Of a stretch of DNA of 64,000 bases, positions 45,963 through 58,700 are shown one piece after another. The translations under genes and the position numbers were made by a program. The stretch is from the NCBI GenBank assembly GCA_029817715.1, contig JARUPY010000602.1, positions 327,501 to 391,500 of the forward strand. Direction: 5' to 3'. The DNA is from Melastoma dodecandrum (Eukaryota; Streptophyta; Magnoliopsida; Myrtales; Melastomataceae). Positions within the stretch are counted from its first letter, which is position 1, and every line of letters starts with the position of its first letter. The notes under the pieces were generated by a model. That model saw only the letters and a program-made list of their open reading frames with translations. It searched no databases and was not told the origin of the DNA.

Positions 45963-48900
45963 TCCTCACCGAATTCCTACCCAAGAATCAACTGCACAGA
46001 GCCATGGACTGATAAACAATTAACACTACTCAGCTACCCATTTTCAAGAAAGAGAGACCCTTTAACCTTAACTACTACTATCTTTGATACACACTAACAC
46101 CAACTTTACTCTTTTCATCCCTTGAAAAAAACTAGAGAGAGGGATCCTCACTCATGTTCATTTCATCTTGGATATCCAAGCAGAAGAAAACATGAGAAAA
46201 AACAAGATGGAAAAAGTGGAATAATTGAAATGGAGAAAAGAAAAAGCTTTAGAAAATAAAAAGGTGGGGGAACTCCAACTGGGTTAGGGAGGGGGATAGG
46301 GATGATGATGATGAGGATGACAACAACTGTGAGAAGACAAAGGTTTTGTGCTCCGACCAGACCCCAACTCCTTTCACTGCAATCCCTTTGATGGCCTCTC
46401 ATTAAGATGTAGAGATGAGAGACTACACAAACACACACACACACCCACCAACCTACAAAAGAAAAAAAAATGACAGACCAAACACATTAACGTCAATCCT
46501 TTTCAATTAATTAATTAACCCCTCTGGCAATCAAGGAAATCAAAACGACTTCCTCCATGCATCTTGGGGGGGTGGATGATATCAGTCAAGAGGAAGAATC
46601 CAAAAGGGTCGTGATTGGTGAGAGGGGGGAATATATGCACGCGTTGCTGTACAAAAGAAAGCCCCCAAGACGACGACAACAACAACAAAAGGAAAATTTA
46701 AAATGAGGGGGGGTGACCACCACCACCACCACCTCATAGACCCAGAGAAAACAGACAACGAAAACACGAAATTGTGGCGTTTCTCACATGAATGAACGGA
46801 CAATCAACAGTAGTCGTAGTAGTAACATCGAGGGGAAGGGCCTGTCCCAGTTGCTCCTCCCCCTCCCACCCCTTACTTGCATGATGCATCATCCCATTCT
46901 CAATCAATGGAAAGAAAAAGGGAAATGAAATGAAGGAAAGTTACATCCGGTTACGTGATATTTTGTACACATTAGAGCCTCGGAGGGAAGAAGACAAGTG
47001 GAATATTGTCAAAAGTGTAAAGACAGTGGAAGGTGGGGGGTGGTTTTGCCTGACTATGCCCCCACTCTCCTTGTCCTCCCCTCATCATTCCCGACTTTAT
47101 TGCAATAACTTGTCTTGTTTTGTCCCCCTTAATTGCATCATATAAGTAAACCCCCTATGGAATGCTTGGCAGTGGGTGTGGCATTCATTGTGGAAAGTTG
47201 GTCTGCAACTTTTGTGCTGCTAACTACTAGCTAATTGCAGGGGGAAAGAATGGAAGATGGATTTCTCAGCAGAAGGGGAAAGTAGTCTTCTGGGATGGGT
47301 TCATGTTAGTTTGAAGTGGGGGCTAAACTAAAGTTGGGCATCTGGGCATGATAGTAGAGAAAAAGGGTGTGGTAAGGGAATTATTGGAGGAGGTGGGGGG
47401 GTCCAAACTTTTCTGCATACCACCAACAGTTCTATCTTGTTTTGTCCTCATGTTATTTGTTAGCTACCCACCAAAATGGAAATTCACTATTCGACCACAC
47501 TCCCACCCCCCCTTCTTCCGTACAAGTCTTAATCTTAGAGGATGAAGTAAAGAAAACCAAAATGACAGAATTTGTGACATGGTGGAAAAATGGAAAGGCA
47601 GACTTCAGCCTGAGGACACTGAACATTTTCTTTATATTGTCATTGGAAAGACCCATCTCATGTTTACCCGAAGATGTTTGATGGGTTTTCCCACTACAGT
47701 CACCAGAATATAAGTGGTGATTCAAGATTGGGCATTCAGTGGATGAATGCAAAGAGTGATGGATGCATCCTTTGCCTTCACTTTTGTCTCCAAAAATTGG
47801 GCGAAAAGTTTGTAGATTTGGGTAGGCAATGGCAATGCCAATGGGAATGGCATAGAGACGCAAGAAGATTGTGGGTCATGTTCAAATGTCGTCACGCCTC
47901 CTGCAAACCAAGAAAAACAAATAAATTGACAAGATCTATTTATGTACATCCATTCAAATCTAATGAAGGCATCCCCCACAGACACACACAGAGAGACTAC
48001 TTGTTAATACCATACAATGTATCGACTCATTTCTCTGGTCCCGTCTCCCCTCACTCGTCGTACAACCCTTTTGTCCTTTCCACGTAGTTATTATGGGGAG
48101 ACACTGAAGGAGAGGAAAGGGGCAGAAGCAGAACCCAAAGACCAACAACACTCACTGACACGGGTTGGGAGGCAACATCACATGGCCTTCTTATTCTATC
48201 GCTTAATTATTGGGTGGTCCCCTGACTTCATTTACCAGCTACTCTCTGTACAACCTGTGATGGCATTCTTCCACTAGAGAGAGAGAGAGAGAGAGAGAGA
48301 CCCCATTGACCCAACAACAAATACAACATCCTTTGAACATGACAAGAGAACGGTTTCTGATCCCATCTATCATACGCCATTCCCATCCACCATCTTCCCT
48401 CGTTATATGAACTTAGTAAATGGGTTTTGAGGGGTGGGTATCTTCTCAGACATGACATTGAACGGGGATTGGGCTCACCTGGGAGGGGGCCGACTGCTTG
48501 AACATCGACCTTCCTTTTGTTCGTTGGACTCCAGGGGAGTGGGCCGAGCCCCAGGTTCTCTGGTGCCAATTTGGTGGGTGTGGGTGTGGGTCGTGACTGA
48601 GGCAAATATCCTGTTCTTCTGCTCTCCTCTCATCCAACAGTGGAAGTTCCTTTCAATGGAGGTGGATAATTGAGTGGAGATATTTTGCACCAACCCCAAA
48701 TGCAAATTGGTCACAGGCCACCATCAAAAACCCCCCAACGAAAGAAATGGGACGTGAAACTGATACTGATATGATATTTCATGTCGCCTGTGGTCTGCTT
48801 CTTGTTTCAAACCAAACTCTGATGGAAAGAAAAAATATCACAAACAAAGAAGAGTATACAATATTTTGAGAATCTGCTGTCCAAAAGAAGCCACTTTCTC

Positions 48901-49371
48901 CGGGTGTCTCCGCCATTTTAGGAAATGGGCAGCTGAGGATGATGATGATGTTCTTGTCCTGTCTCTCTTTTCTATTAACCCGAGTTCAATTCAGACACAG
49001 CAGTTAGTCAGTCGTCTTCTTTTTTCTTTTAAACTCATGATAAGATGAGGGAGTGTGATCATGTTCCCAACCCCATACTTTCATGCCTAGGACTTTGTCT
49101 CCTATCGAAGGGATTGAAGGTGATGCAATTTAAGTGGGGTTTTGGCTTGATGGTGGTAAGGGTGAGGGGGGGTGGACCTCATCAATGGCATAAGTCACTA
49201 TTCTGAGTTTTTATCTTATCCACCAAGTCCCCCTCCCTCCCTCCCTTTCTCTTTTTCTTTTTTGGGTTATGGTTGGTTCCCTTTTTGTCTTTTTAAGTCT
49301 GGGTTACATCTCCAACCCCCCTTTCTCTTCGTTTGTCTCAAGGGATTGAAGGGATTTGGGTTTTGTTTGAA
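45963..49371. other. Divergent intergenic region (bHLH and AHL promoters)
   Basis: About 3.4 kb with no supported gene; both flanking genes read outward. It contains an (AC)n run near 46431-46445, GTG/CAC trinucleotide runs near 46715-46735, and a (GA)n microsatellite at about 48276-48301. The pyrimidine-rich DNA at 49225-49330 is a likely AHL leader. Open frames here are low-complexity. Confidence 0.5.
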
Positions 49372-50872
49372 ATGCATGGATCGGAGAGAAGCAATCTCTG
49401 CTTCTTATCATCCCCAAAGGGGCGTTGGAGGTATCAACAGCCTGTGTTACATGCCTCCCAAGGGATGTCCATGTCCTATCAGGGCGTAGGAACTACCATT
49501 GGCTCGCCCTTGCCCGCCGAAGCATCCTCCTCTTTCTCCCCGCATGCTGTTAATGTCGGAACACCGACTGTTTTGCCTGTTGGACCGACTGAGCCTGTTA
49601 AGAGGAAGCGGGGGCGGCCACGTAAATATGGTCCTGATGGGAGCGTTTCTCTTGCATTGTCCTCGGCATCGATTTCGACTACCCCCGCGTGTTCGTCGGC
49701 GGGGTGGTCAATGCAGAGCCAGGGCAGGGGGCGGCCTCGGGGATCTGGGCGGAAGAAGCAGATGGTTAGCACTGGTGAGAGCTTTCTTCAGGGTCAAGGG
49801 GATGATGTTTGTCTGCAACTGGCGCTCCACTCAATTAGTTGTTGCTTCTATGTTCGTCTGACATGGCTGCGTGATCATATTACTTTCGAGGCATCCGTAG
49901 CAGAGCTGTTTCGTTTGACAATGTCTTTGGATGGACTGTCTTGCTAGGGATTTTGCAGACTGCTGCAATGGCTGGCGTTGGTTTTACTCCACATGTCATA
50001 ACAGTAGCAGTTGGCGAGGTATGCCTGTTCGCTCTAGCAGATACAATCACTAAATGTTTCGGCCTGACGAAGAGCGACATCATTATATCTGGTTCGCCGT
50101 GAAATTGCACAAAAAATGAGAACCGACCGGTTATTAATGATGCATTTCCTTCAGGAATAGCTGACAGTTTGCTCTGGTTGTCCTCCCAGGATGTTGCCAT
50201 GAAAATAATGTCATTTGCACATCAATGCTCGAGAGCTGTATGTGTCCTCTCTTCGACTGGATCGGTGTCGACTGTCACTCTCCGACGGTCAACAAGTTCT
50301 GGAGGCACTGTTACTTATGAGGTCCGAAAAATACAGAGACCATGATTCAAGCAGCGGTGACATTAGTTGTTTGAAATGATTTATTATACTACACATCTCA
50401 GGGACGTTTCGAAATCCTCTGTTTATCTGGATTGTTGTTGCCGGTGGATAATACCATACCCCGAAACAGAATCGGAGATCTTAGTACATCCCTTGCCAGC
50501 CCTGATGGTCGTGTCATCGGTGGCAGTATAGGGGGACTACTTATTGCCGCAACACCTGTTCAGGTCTAAACTCGTATTTTCCGCCATTTTAAGTGATGCT
50601 TGCTTCTTTGTTACATGCTCGTGCGACAGCTAATCTATCCAGACTTACAGATAGTAGTTGGAAGCTTTTCCTGGGGAAATTCGAAGTCGAAGAACAAGAA
50701 ACGTGAAGGTCCATCAGCCATCAGCTCGAGCAGTCTGGCAATACAACGGCAGAACCCGACTTCGATTCTGCCTGGTCAAAAGATATCCAATGTTCCAGTT
50801 GGCTTGTGGCCTGATGATTCACAACCTGTTGATATCGACGACGTTCATGGCATCGATCTGACGCGCGGCTGA
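49372..50872 (+). CDS. AT-hook motif nuclear-localized protein (AHL7/AHL9-like) with shifted N-terminal frame
   Basis: Five exons (49372-49774, 49948-50018, 50190-50321, 50402-50563, 50651-50872) give 329 aa. There are two AT-hooks, VKRKRGRPRKYGPDG and GRGRPRGSGRKKQ. A PPC/DUF296 domain follows (GFTPHVITVAVGEDVAMKI ... GRFEILCLSG ... SLASPDGRVIGG). AHL proteins bind AT-rich matrix-attachment DNA as trimers through the PPC domain. The exon 1/2 splice uses the acceptor TTGCTAG at 49946-49947, the one that keeps TAAMAGVGFTPHV in frame. The family's usual N-terminus is instead encoded from ATG 49376 in another frame (MDRREAISASYHPQRGVGGI), which stops at 49489. One base appears lost near 49430-49445. 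The ATG at 49372 opens the downstream frame directly, so a protein with about 22 novel N-terminal residues can still be made. Confidence 0.82.
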
Positions 50873-51310
50873 CATTTTCAACATCCAAAAGGCGGTGTAC
50901 ATATCTTCTTTATCTACATTTGCTTGGACAATTCGATGTAAGAAAGAAAAAGGAAAGAGTTAGCTGCTAACTCATAACGTCCTGCTTGTAACAACAATAT
51001 CGAGGTCTTGGACTAGCGATCTGCTGGCCATGAATTTTGCAGCTTAAGACTATTCTCAGAGACTGACCGTGAGATTACATTACGACTGTAATCACTTGGT
51101 ACAATACCATCTTTACATTCTTCGAACCGGAATCCTCGTATACATACATAAAACGGCGAAACAATCCCAAGTGAGGCCAGGTAATGTTCTAATCTACAAG
51201 TACCAGACCATTGAAAGGGGATGCTTGACTGTGAGGACTCTGTTCAACTTCAAATAGACAAAAAGAAAGGAAGGAAACTTACAGGATGCAGACCAAGGAC
51301 GCAATTTTGT
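50873..51310. other. Convergent 3' flanks of AHL and MCTP genes
   Basis: No gene. It is AT-rich 3'UTR and spacer for two genes pointing at each other. Confidence 0.5.
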
Positions 51311-54300
51311 TTACAACATACTATCAGTATTAGCCGGAAGCCGCCTGAAGAAGTTAACGGGAGGGGAGGGAACCTTGCGCCTGAACCTCGGGTGTCTCAT
51401 GACGTAAAGTCCAGACACAAAAGCAAGAACCTGGAAAGGTGTGGCGTACAGCACAATTGCTGCTATGATGCAGAAAGTTATGAAGATTACCGTGGCGCGG
51501 GGATCACGCCAGTTCAGCAGGGACTGGATCCGCTCGCCCTGTGTTGCCACGTCACCAACCACAGTCTGAACTTTCCCTGCAACGCTTCTTAACCTGTCGT
51601 ACCTCCTCCTTATGTCGTTGTTATTTCGACTGGTCGGAAATGGGTCAAACTCTTCGTCTAGCTCATCTGGTGAAACGCCTTCTGTGTATGAAATCTGGGT
51701 ATTCATGTGAGGAGGATGTCGAGGGCGGTTCCGGTAATTCCACAGCCCAATCGCAGACATGTATAGGAATATGGTCGGAAGTATCAATTCCGGGAACATC
51801 ACTAGCATCATGAAGAGGATGTGCACCAGGATTGTTGTGATTGGGTTCTTCCACATGCTAACTTCACCGAACCATTTCCCAAATACGAAGAATCCCGAGA
51901 AGACCGACATCAGGCGGAAGAAGTTTGCCTTGCTTTTCCTCATGCTGAACAGATGGGAGTCTGCATCAGACATGTATTCAACCACTTCTTTTCTGAGCGG
52001 AGGTTCCGCTCGACTGAGCCGGGCAGCCACAACGTTGACTGCATGGAAACGCAGCAAATCCTGCTGCATCGGAGTCAATGGCCTTATGTAGTGCATCTTT
52101 GGCAGAAGAGGTCGAGAGTACTGGACCATCATGTTCACTATGGACGTGCATGAAAACCGGATCGCCAGATGCAATTCGCCCATCTTTTTGAGCCCTGAGG
52201 GTTGAAGCACCAGGAGCGGGTAGTTATGCGTGTAGACGCGACCGGCCTGAAGGGTTGAGATTCTGATCCGTACCTTCCCGATTTTCGCATCCTTGCCTCC
52301 TCCATTAGCATTACCAATCTGGGTGTTGTCGAAAATACCCACGACAAGAACTGTCGCTGGGTCATAAACTTCCCAAGTATACTGCTCATTGTACTTGGGG
52401 CTCATGCTGTTGATTATGGTTCGCGTGCGCACCCACTTGTGGCCATACTTTGCCACACAGAACGTATCCGATGTGCCTTTCCCATCTCTCGTCTTCATTG
52501 GTAGAAGCACCTCAGCATTGAGGATACCGAGCTCCAGTATTCCAATGGAGGGCTTCCATATCTGCCTTGCCGTTGGTCGGAGATCGCTGCTGTAATGCGT
52601 CGACTCGCTGAGCACGTGGTAGCCTCCTTCAAGACAAACTCGCAGATGCAATCGGCTGTGGAACCTATTCTCCCTCTTCGACTGGTGCTTATTCTCGCCT
52701 TCCATCGCCTCTGACATAGTCCTTTCAAGGTTGTACCACTTGCTGAAATATGGCCGATCATCAGCACGCCTCGAGACTTGGGTTAGCGGTATAACAACTT
52801 TCCCAAGGCTTTCCTCTTTGTTTGGACCCACCCGATCTTCAATCGACAAAATCAAGGGTTCTTCAAAGGGTTCGGCAGCAACGAACAACATGTCCTCATT
52901 CCATATAGGATTCATTGTTCGAACTTGAACGGTCTTTGTCCTGAAAATCTGGTTCCCAATCTGCACCTTCACACAAGCGTCCGGGAAATGATTCTTATCT
53001 GAAGGCATGAGGTCTTGCGCCTCGATCACGTTTACCCGTACGTACCAGAGCCTTGGAGAGTGGTAGACCTTCGAGCGCGTGTGAGGGTAGATAGCCGATG
53101 AAGTGTCAGTGGTGGTCACAGCATCGGAATGCCAAGCATCAGGAAAAGCTTCGTCGGCCTGAGTGCCGAACCAGACTGCGAGCATCAATTCCCCCCTTTT
53201 CAGCTTCTCCCCATTCTTTCCTTCGAGCCGATACCATTCAGGTGCCAACGGGCTATCTGGGGGCACTCTCGTCGGCACATCGTTGTTGAGATCCAGCCGA
53301 ACAAGGCCGACGAAATCATCCATCACGAGGTCCTTGTCCTTAACCACAACCTCGAGGAAAGTCGCTTGCATCTTTTCTCGCGAAAAAGCAAACACCTCGT
53401 TCCAGTCGGGGTTGTTCTTCTTTTCGTAGTACCTAGTCTTTCCCACGTAGTTACCGATCCTAACTTCAACGTACGGGTCGAGGCTCCTCGTCGGATCCTT
53501 TGGGGGCAGCTCACGAGCTTTTACGACTCGGACGAAAAGGAACTGCATCTTCTCAACGAGGTCGTACGTGCTGTTTGGCCTGTCACCGGGTATAACCCGT
53601 CCTCCAACAATCCTTCCTCCACCGAGATAAGGGCTCGTTTCTTTGACCGAGAAGTCTCCAGGTGGAGGCGGGCCTGAGAACATGCCGACTCTCGGAGGTG
53701 GCGGACCGGACATCATCTCGTATGCCTTTGGCTGGGGAGCTTTGCTGGGAGGCTCTTGCCTCCTGTCCTGACTCGGGATGGTTCGGAACGTGCGCGTCGC
53801 TCTATCCCTGTCGCTGGAGAATATATCCAGACCCGACGTCTCCATCTGAGCCAGGGCTGCCTGGGAGTCGAGATACACTCCCGGCTGCATCCCGTTAAAG
53901 GGGTCAGAGGATCTCGTGGAAGGGTCATCCGTCAAGAAGACCTTCAATCCCAACTCTCCCTTGGCGCTGGAGAAAATACCGCTCTTCTCGAGGGGGTAAT
54001 GAAGGACGACTGCATCCGAATAAGGAACGAAGGACGTGCCGGTGAGGCAGACCTTGCCGAGAGAAGACCTCTTGTCGGTGGCCTTGTAGTAGTTGAAGAC
54101 GTGAGCCTCGAGGGTGAGGTTAGAGAGGTTGTGGGGATTGGAGACATTGAAGAAGAAGGTTTCGTTCCAGACGGGGTTGAGGTCCTTCTCCTTGACGGTG
54201 GTGCGGAACTTCTGGCCGTCAAAGCGGAGCTCGACGTAGGCGGAGGAACCATCCCTGCCTTCCTTGGGGATGAGATCGTGGGCACTGATCACATCCACGC

Positions 54301-54319
54301 CAAGCTTAAGACTAGTCAT
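51311..54319 (-). CDS. Multiple C2 domain and transmembrane region protein (MCTP, QUIRKY/FTIP family)
   Basis: A single exon of 1002 aa, as usual for plant MCTPs. It has four C2 domains at about residues 4-105 (KLGVDVISAHDLIPKEGRDG), 255-360, 420-530 and 590-710. These are followed by the phosphoribosyltransferase C-terminal (PRT_C) region with hairpin membrane segments (TTILVHILFMMLVMFPELIL, FLYMSAIGLWNYR, and VIFITFCIIAAIVLYATPF near the end). It ends FFRRLPANTDSML, the family terminus. The extra N-terminal C2A places it with the four-C2 MCTP7/MCTP6-like group. Plant MCTPs tether ER to plasma membrane at plasmodesmata and traffic mobile cargo. No frameshift is seen over 3 kb. Upstream sequence to 54650 may hold a leader. 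Confidence 0.94.
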   Translation of the reverse strand: MTSLKLGVDVISAHDLIPKEGRDGSSAYVELRFDGQKFRTTVKEKDLNPVWNETFFFNVSNPHNLSNLTLEAHVFNYYKATDKRSSLGKVCLTGTSFVPYSDAVVLHYPLEKSGIFSSAKGELGLKVFLTDDPSTRSSDPFNGMQPGVYLDSQAALAQMETSGLDIFSSDRDRATRTFRTIPSQDRRQEPPSKAPQPKAYEMMSGPPPPRVGMFSGPPPPGDFSVKETSPYLGGGRIVGGRVIPGDRPNSTYDLVEKMQFLFVRVVKARELPPKDPTRSLDPYVEVRIGNYVGKTRYYEKKNNPDWNEVFAFSREKMQATFLEVVVKDKDLVMDDFVGLVRLDLNNDVPTRVPPDSPLAPEWYRLEGKNGEKLKRGELMLAVWFGTQADEAFPDAWHSDAVTTTDTSSAIYPHTRSKVYHSPRLWYVRVNVIEAQDLMPSDKNHFPDACVKVQIGNQIFRTKTVQVRTMNPIWNEDMLFVAAEPFEEPLILSIEDRVGPNKEESLGKVVIPLTQVSRRADDRPYFSKWYNLERTMSEAMEGENKHQSKRENRFHSRLHLRVCLEGGYHVLSESTHYSSDLRPTARQIWKPSIGILELGILNAEVLLPMKTRDGKGTSDTFCVAKYGHKWVRTRTIINSMSPKYNEQYTWEVYDPATVLVVGIFDNTQIGNANGGGKDAKIGKVRIRISTLQAGRVYTHNYPLLVLQPSGLKKMGELHLAIRFSCTSIVNMMVQYSRPLLPKMHYIRPLTPMQQDLLRFHAVNVVAARLSRAEPPLRKEVVEYMSDADSHLFSMRKSKANFFRLMSVFSGFFVFGKWFGEVSMWKNPITTILVHILFMMLVMFPELILPTIFLYMSAIGLWNYRNRPRHPPHMNTQISYTEGVSPDELDEEFDPFPTSRNNNDIRRRYDRLRSVAGKVQTVVGDVATQGERIQSLLNWRDPRATVIFITFCIIAAIVLYATPFQVLAFVSGLYVMRHPRFRRKVPSPPVNFFRRLPANTDSML

Positions 54320-55784
54320 CTGTACGAAGGGGGGTTGAGGATGAGATGGAGGTGGAATTTTACCTCTTTAACACAAAAAGGAAGGGGTGGGTGGGAGTCC
54401 AAATCCAAAAGGAAACAAAAGAAAAGGCCCAAGTGAGCAAATTTTGCCTTGTGGTAGAAGGGGAGGAATGGACGATGACGATGACGATTCCTTGGAGGAG
54501 GAAGGGGGTGGGATGTCATCTCATGTCTGAATGCGACCTCCCCAAATAAAACACATATCTTCTTCTGAGTACATACCCACCTAGGCAAGGCTGCCCCCAC
54601 CAATCTTAAACAAATTCCACTTCTTCTTTCCGTCAACTCTTCATTCATTCCTTCATTTTTTTATTTTTATTTTTTATCTATCTTAAGGGAATGTGGTGGT
54701 TGGGTTATCCTGTCTTCTTGCTTTGATCTTTGTCCTGTCTTGAAACTAACCTGTACACACTATACCTGCCTGTAATCAACCAAGCGAGTGGGATGATTAA
54801 AATATAATCTAATCTAATCTCATCATCCCCATCTCTCCATCAGCACCATCATCTATTTCAATGCCCTTCTGCCTCCGTGAATCGACGAGAGCAAGCAACG
54901 ACCAAGTGTGTGTACAGGACAGACCGAAAAATTGTGGTCAGTTCAGGGAAGATGAGATATTTTCAGAGGCGGCCACAAAAAATCCAAAGCCAGATGAGAC
55001 ATAATAAAACTCCACCATCATGTGACTCCCAACAACGATCCACTGCAGGAATATCAAAAGATATAATCCAGCAAAATCTCACAGCCCAACTTGAAGATGA
55101 TCCAGAAGACCACAACGACGAAAAGGAAAAAGTGTTCGACTCGAGACTAACACGGATGCGTTCCGCCCCTTCTACCACCCCGTCCACATCCTTGATTTCA
55201 CTCTTGTAACTGCTCCACCTTTTCTCGATGGACCTCTCCCTCAATCACAACCTACTACAAACAAACTTTTATTAGCTGGGGTCCTATAAAGAGAATATGA
55301 AGCAATTACAATGTCATCATCTATTGAGCAGATACATCTCTCAGCTGATCATCTATTAGAACAAACTATTCCTTCTTTTCCTAAAATCAAAATGCCACCA
55401 ACTTATAGCCGAAGCTTCCTTCACAACACAAAAAAAGTAGGCCCATCAAACCCGGGTCAATAACAGGCATCTTACGATAAAGCTAAACTTAAACGTATAA
55501 TCAACAGCTCTGCACAACAACAGGCAATGTGTCCCACGCTATTAGCATCGCCCTTAACAGTCAAACTCAAACCTAATTAATTGTCCTAGTTTATTCAGGC
55601 ACTGATGGATAACTATCTTTCCACACCAAAAAAACAGAGACCTATAAATGAACAAAGCAGAGAAAATGATATCTCTTGATGTATTCAGTATTTCAATAAT
55701 GAAGTAATGGAATGATCATCACCATCCGTTATTTACCATTTCCATTCATCAGAGTGGATGCCCAAACGAAGATTACCCAGCCAA
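54320..55784. other. Spacer between MCTP 5' end and RNA helicase 3' end
   Basis: Both genes are on the minus strand, so the right part is helicase 3'UTR and the left part MCTP promoter. Pyrimidine/purine runs lie near 54655-54680. The minus-strand frame at 54963-55244 is Ser-rich without a family and was not accepted. Confidence 0.45.
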
Positions 55785-58700
55785 TCACTGACAATAAATT
55801 GAGTGATCAATATGTGGGGGTATCTGCTTTATCTCGGTACCAAGTTCCTGTTCAATCCTGTACCTGAAATTGTATTCACATGATGCATGTCAAACCGTGG
55901 AACGAATTCCAAAGGAAATTGAACAAAGAAACACCTACAAGTTAAAGCGATCCTCATATGTGATAAGATTGACAGCTAACCCAAGGTGTCCAAACCTTCC
56001 GGAACGACCAACCTAAATTCAAAACGATCAAAGATTAGTCACTAAGGCAGGTATAAAATGCATGAACATCCATAAATGTGTGCATTCTGTGTCAACAAAG
56101 AGACTATGATACCCTGTGCAAGTAAGTTTCTGAGTTCTTCGGAAAGTCAAAATTAATGACCACATTAACGGCTTGAATATCAATACCCCTAGTAAATAGA
56201 TCTGCAGTCAATAAAGAATGCATCAGATAAATCAAAACAAAAGAGCTATGAGTATAAGGAACACCAATCTACTAATAGATGGAACAAAAAAAGTCTGGAA
56301 AATGTACAACGAGGCCTCCATCATATCTACACAAAAGTCCGTATAATGAATCATAAAAAAACTTTAATATACCAGTGCAAACAAGATTTCTACAGGCGCC
56401 ATTGCGGAAATCATGAAAAACTCTGTTCCGATGGTCTTGCAGCATCTTTGCATGAATATAGAAGCAAGAATAGCCAAGTTCAGTTATTTTCTTGGCAAGA
56501 AGCTCCACTCGATTCACTGAATTGCAAAATATAATTGACTGGTTGATTTGGAGCTGAAAATAGTAGAATTACATATTAGCAAGCATACAGAACGAACAGG
56601 AAAAAAGAATTGATCGACTCTTTAAGAGAAAGATACCTTCGAGAAAAGAGTGTTGAGACAATGGACTTTCTGTCTCTCTTCAACAAAAGCATAATACTGA
56701 GAGATACCCTTCAGAGTAAGCTCATCCATAAGATTTATGACATATGGCTTTTTCAGATACCGATCTTTGAAATCCTTTACAGTAACTGGAAATGTAGCAG
56801 AAAACATCAAAATCTGACGAGTTGGTGGCAGAAAGCGAATCAGCTGCTCTAACGATGGCTGAAATTCTGGGGACAGAAGCTTGTCGGCCTAGTAAGAAAA
56901 ACAAATAATATATACAAATATCAGGCTTCAGAAATCCACATTTGAAGGAAGAATACATTGTAGTTCTATGTTAGACTAAATAACATAAAGACCAAAAACA
57001 GAAAAATAAGAAGCAAAACTACAACATTAAGGCAGCAAGTGAAGTCCAAATATTTCCAATCAATTCCTCAGTGATCTTCCAGAAAGTTACTTCCTTCGGA
57101 GCACATTCATTTCAGACCATAATAAATCCAGATAAAACTCAAATATCTAGGGAAGTAACATCTCCTCCAAGTTAATTTAGACATTCAGAAACTGAACCTT
57201 CATACTATCCGATTTAGATCACCACTAACTGCATCCAAAAAGCCTAACCACAAAGTTGACAAGATTCCTGCATCCTTTTGATGCCATTGAATACAGCCTC
57301 TTTCAGGGATGAAGAAGGGTTTGCAAAGAAGCTGAATCCTTTATATACATGTTCTCCATGCAAAAAATCTAACATAAGATCAACCAAGGGCAGGAAAGGA
57401 TTGTGACACTATCAGGGAATAAAACATCCGAGGATATGGAAATACAATTCGAACCAAAGGTTAAAGCAAGGCAAATTCCTACCCACAAAACCAGTAAAAT
57501 CAGAGTACCAAGAATTAGTGCAATCACCTCATCCATGACAAGCATTGAGCAATCTTTCAATACGCAAACACCCTTCTTTGTCAGATCTAGAATCCTTCCA
57601 GGTGTCCCAACAAGTAAGTGCACCGGTTGATATAAGCGCATTATGTCATCCTTCAAACTGGTACCACCAGTTGTAACCATAACTTGGATTTTCAAATTCT
57701 TTCCGAGCTCTTTACAGACATGTGATGTCTGAAGGGCCAACTCTCTAGTGGGAACAAGTATAACAACTGCAACGGAAAATAATAATTCCAGTAACTCGTC
57801 AGAAACTTGCAGCAGAAATTTATATTTCCACAAACTTGAAGAAAAAGTACTACATTTCAATTTACCATAATGGATGCCTCACAGGAAACTCTTTACAATG
57901 GGACTTCTCCCCAGAATTAATGCTTCAACATTAGTTAAACAATGCGACTACTTCAAGATTACAAATACAGTACATGGCAATAACATGCAGGTACTGGATA
58001 GCTCCTTTCTTTTGAGTGGACACGTCAACTGTGCAGTTATTACTAGTACATGATTGAAGGAAATTACGCATCAAAACCGAGTGACTTAATGCTTATTTTG
58101 AAACCTTGTTATGTTCACAAAAATATCATGCTAGAAGTTCCATGTGGAAGCGTCAACAAAGACACAGATTTTTTAAGAAATCTATTCCAGTTAAAAAATG
58201 ACAGATGTTCAGAGTGAATTCACCCAACGAATGCCGTTATAGGATACTACAAAGGACAAGGCAAGCAACCCAACATCACCTTGAATCACATTGTTATCTT
58301 GATCAATTTTTTCCAAGGCAGGAATGCAGAATGCAGCCGTTTTCCCAGTCCCATTTTTAGCTCTGGCAAGTATATCACTGCCAGTAAGGGCAATAGGGAT
58401 ACTTTCTTCCTGAATAGGAGAAGGTCTCTCGAATCCTTTCTCGTATATGCCCATAAGCAGTTCTCGTTTCAAGAAATAATCCTCAAACTCATTCCCCTTG
58501 GTAGCAGTCACATCCTAAGGAAGAAGGTAAAGTCAAGATGGATGCCAACTAACTTGTCCAAAGAGTTATAAAAAATCACGACAAGTTGTCATCTATGGTA
58601 GCTTTTCAAGACCGAGACACCATACCAATTGTGCAGTTTGCACTGTAGAATCTCAATGTTTAGTAAAGTTAAGCATTCCCTAATGCAGGTGATAAATGGG

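Noticed and set aside
46150..46450. Minus-strand hydrophobic frame as a small membrane protein
   Set aside because: The hydrophobicity comes from T/A-rich and AC-repeat DNA; no start context or homology visible.
54963..55244. 93-codon minus-strand frame downstream of the RNA helicase
   Set aside because: Ser/Trp-rich, no domain, within the expected helicase 3'UTR or spacer.
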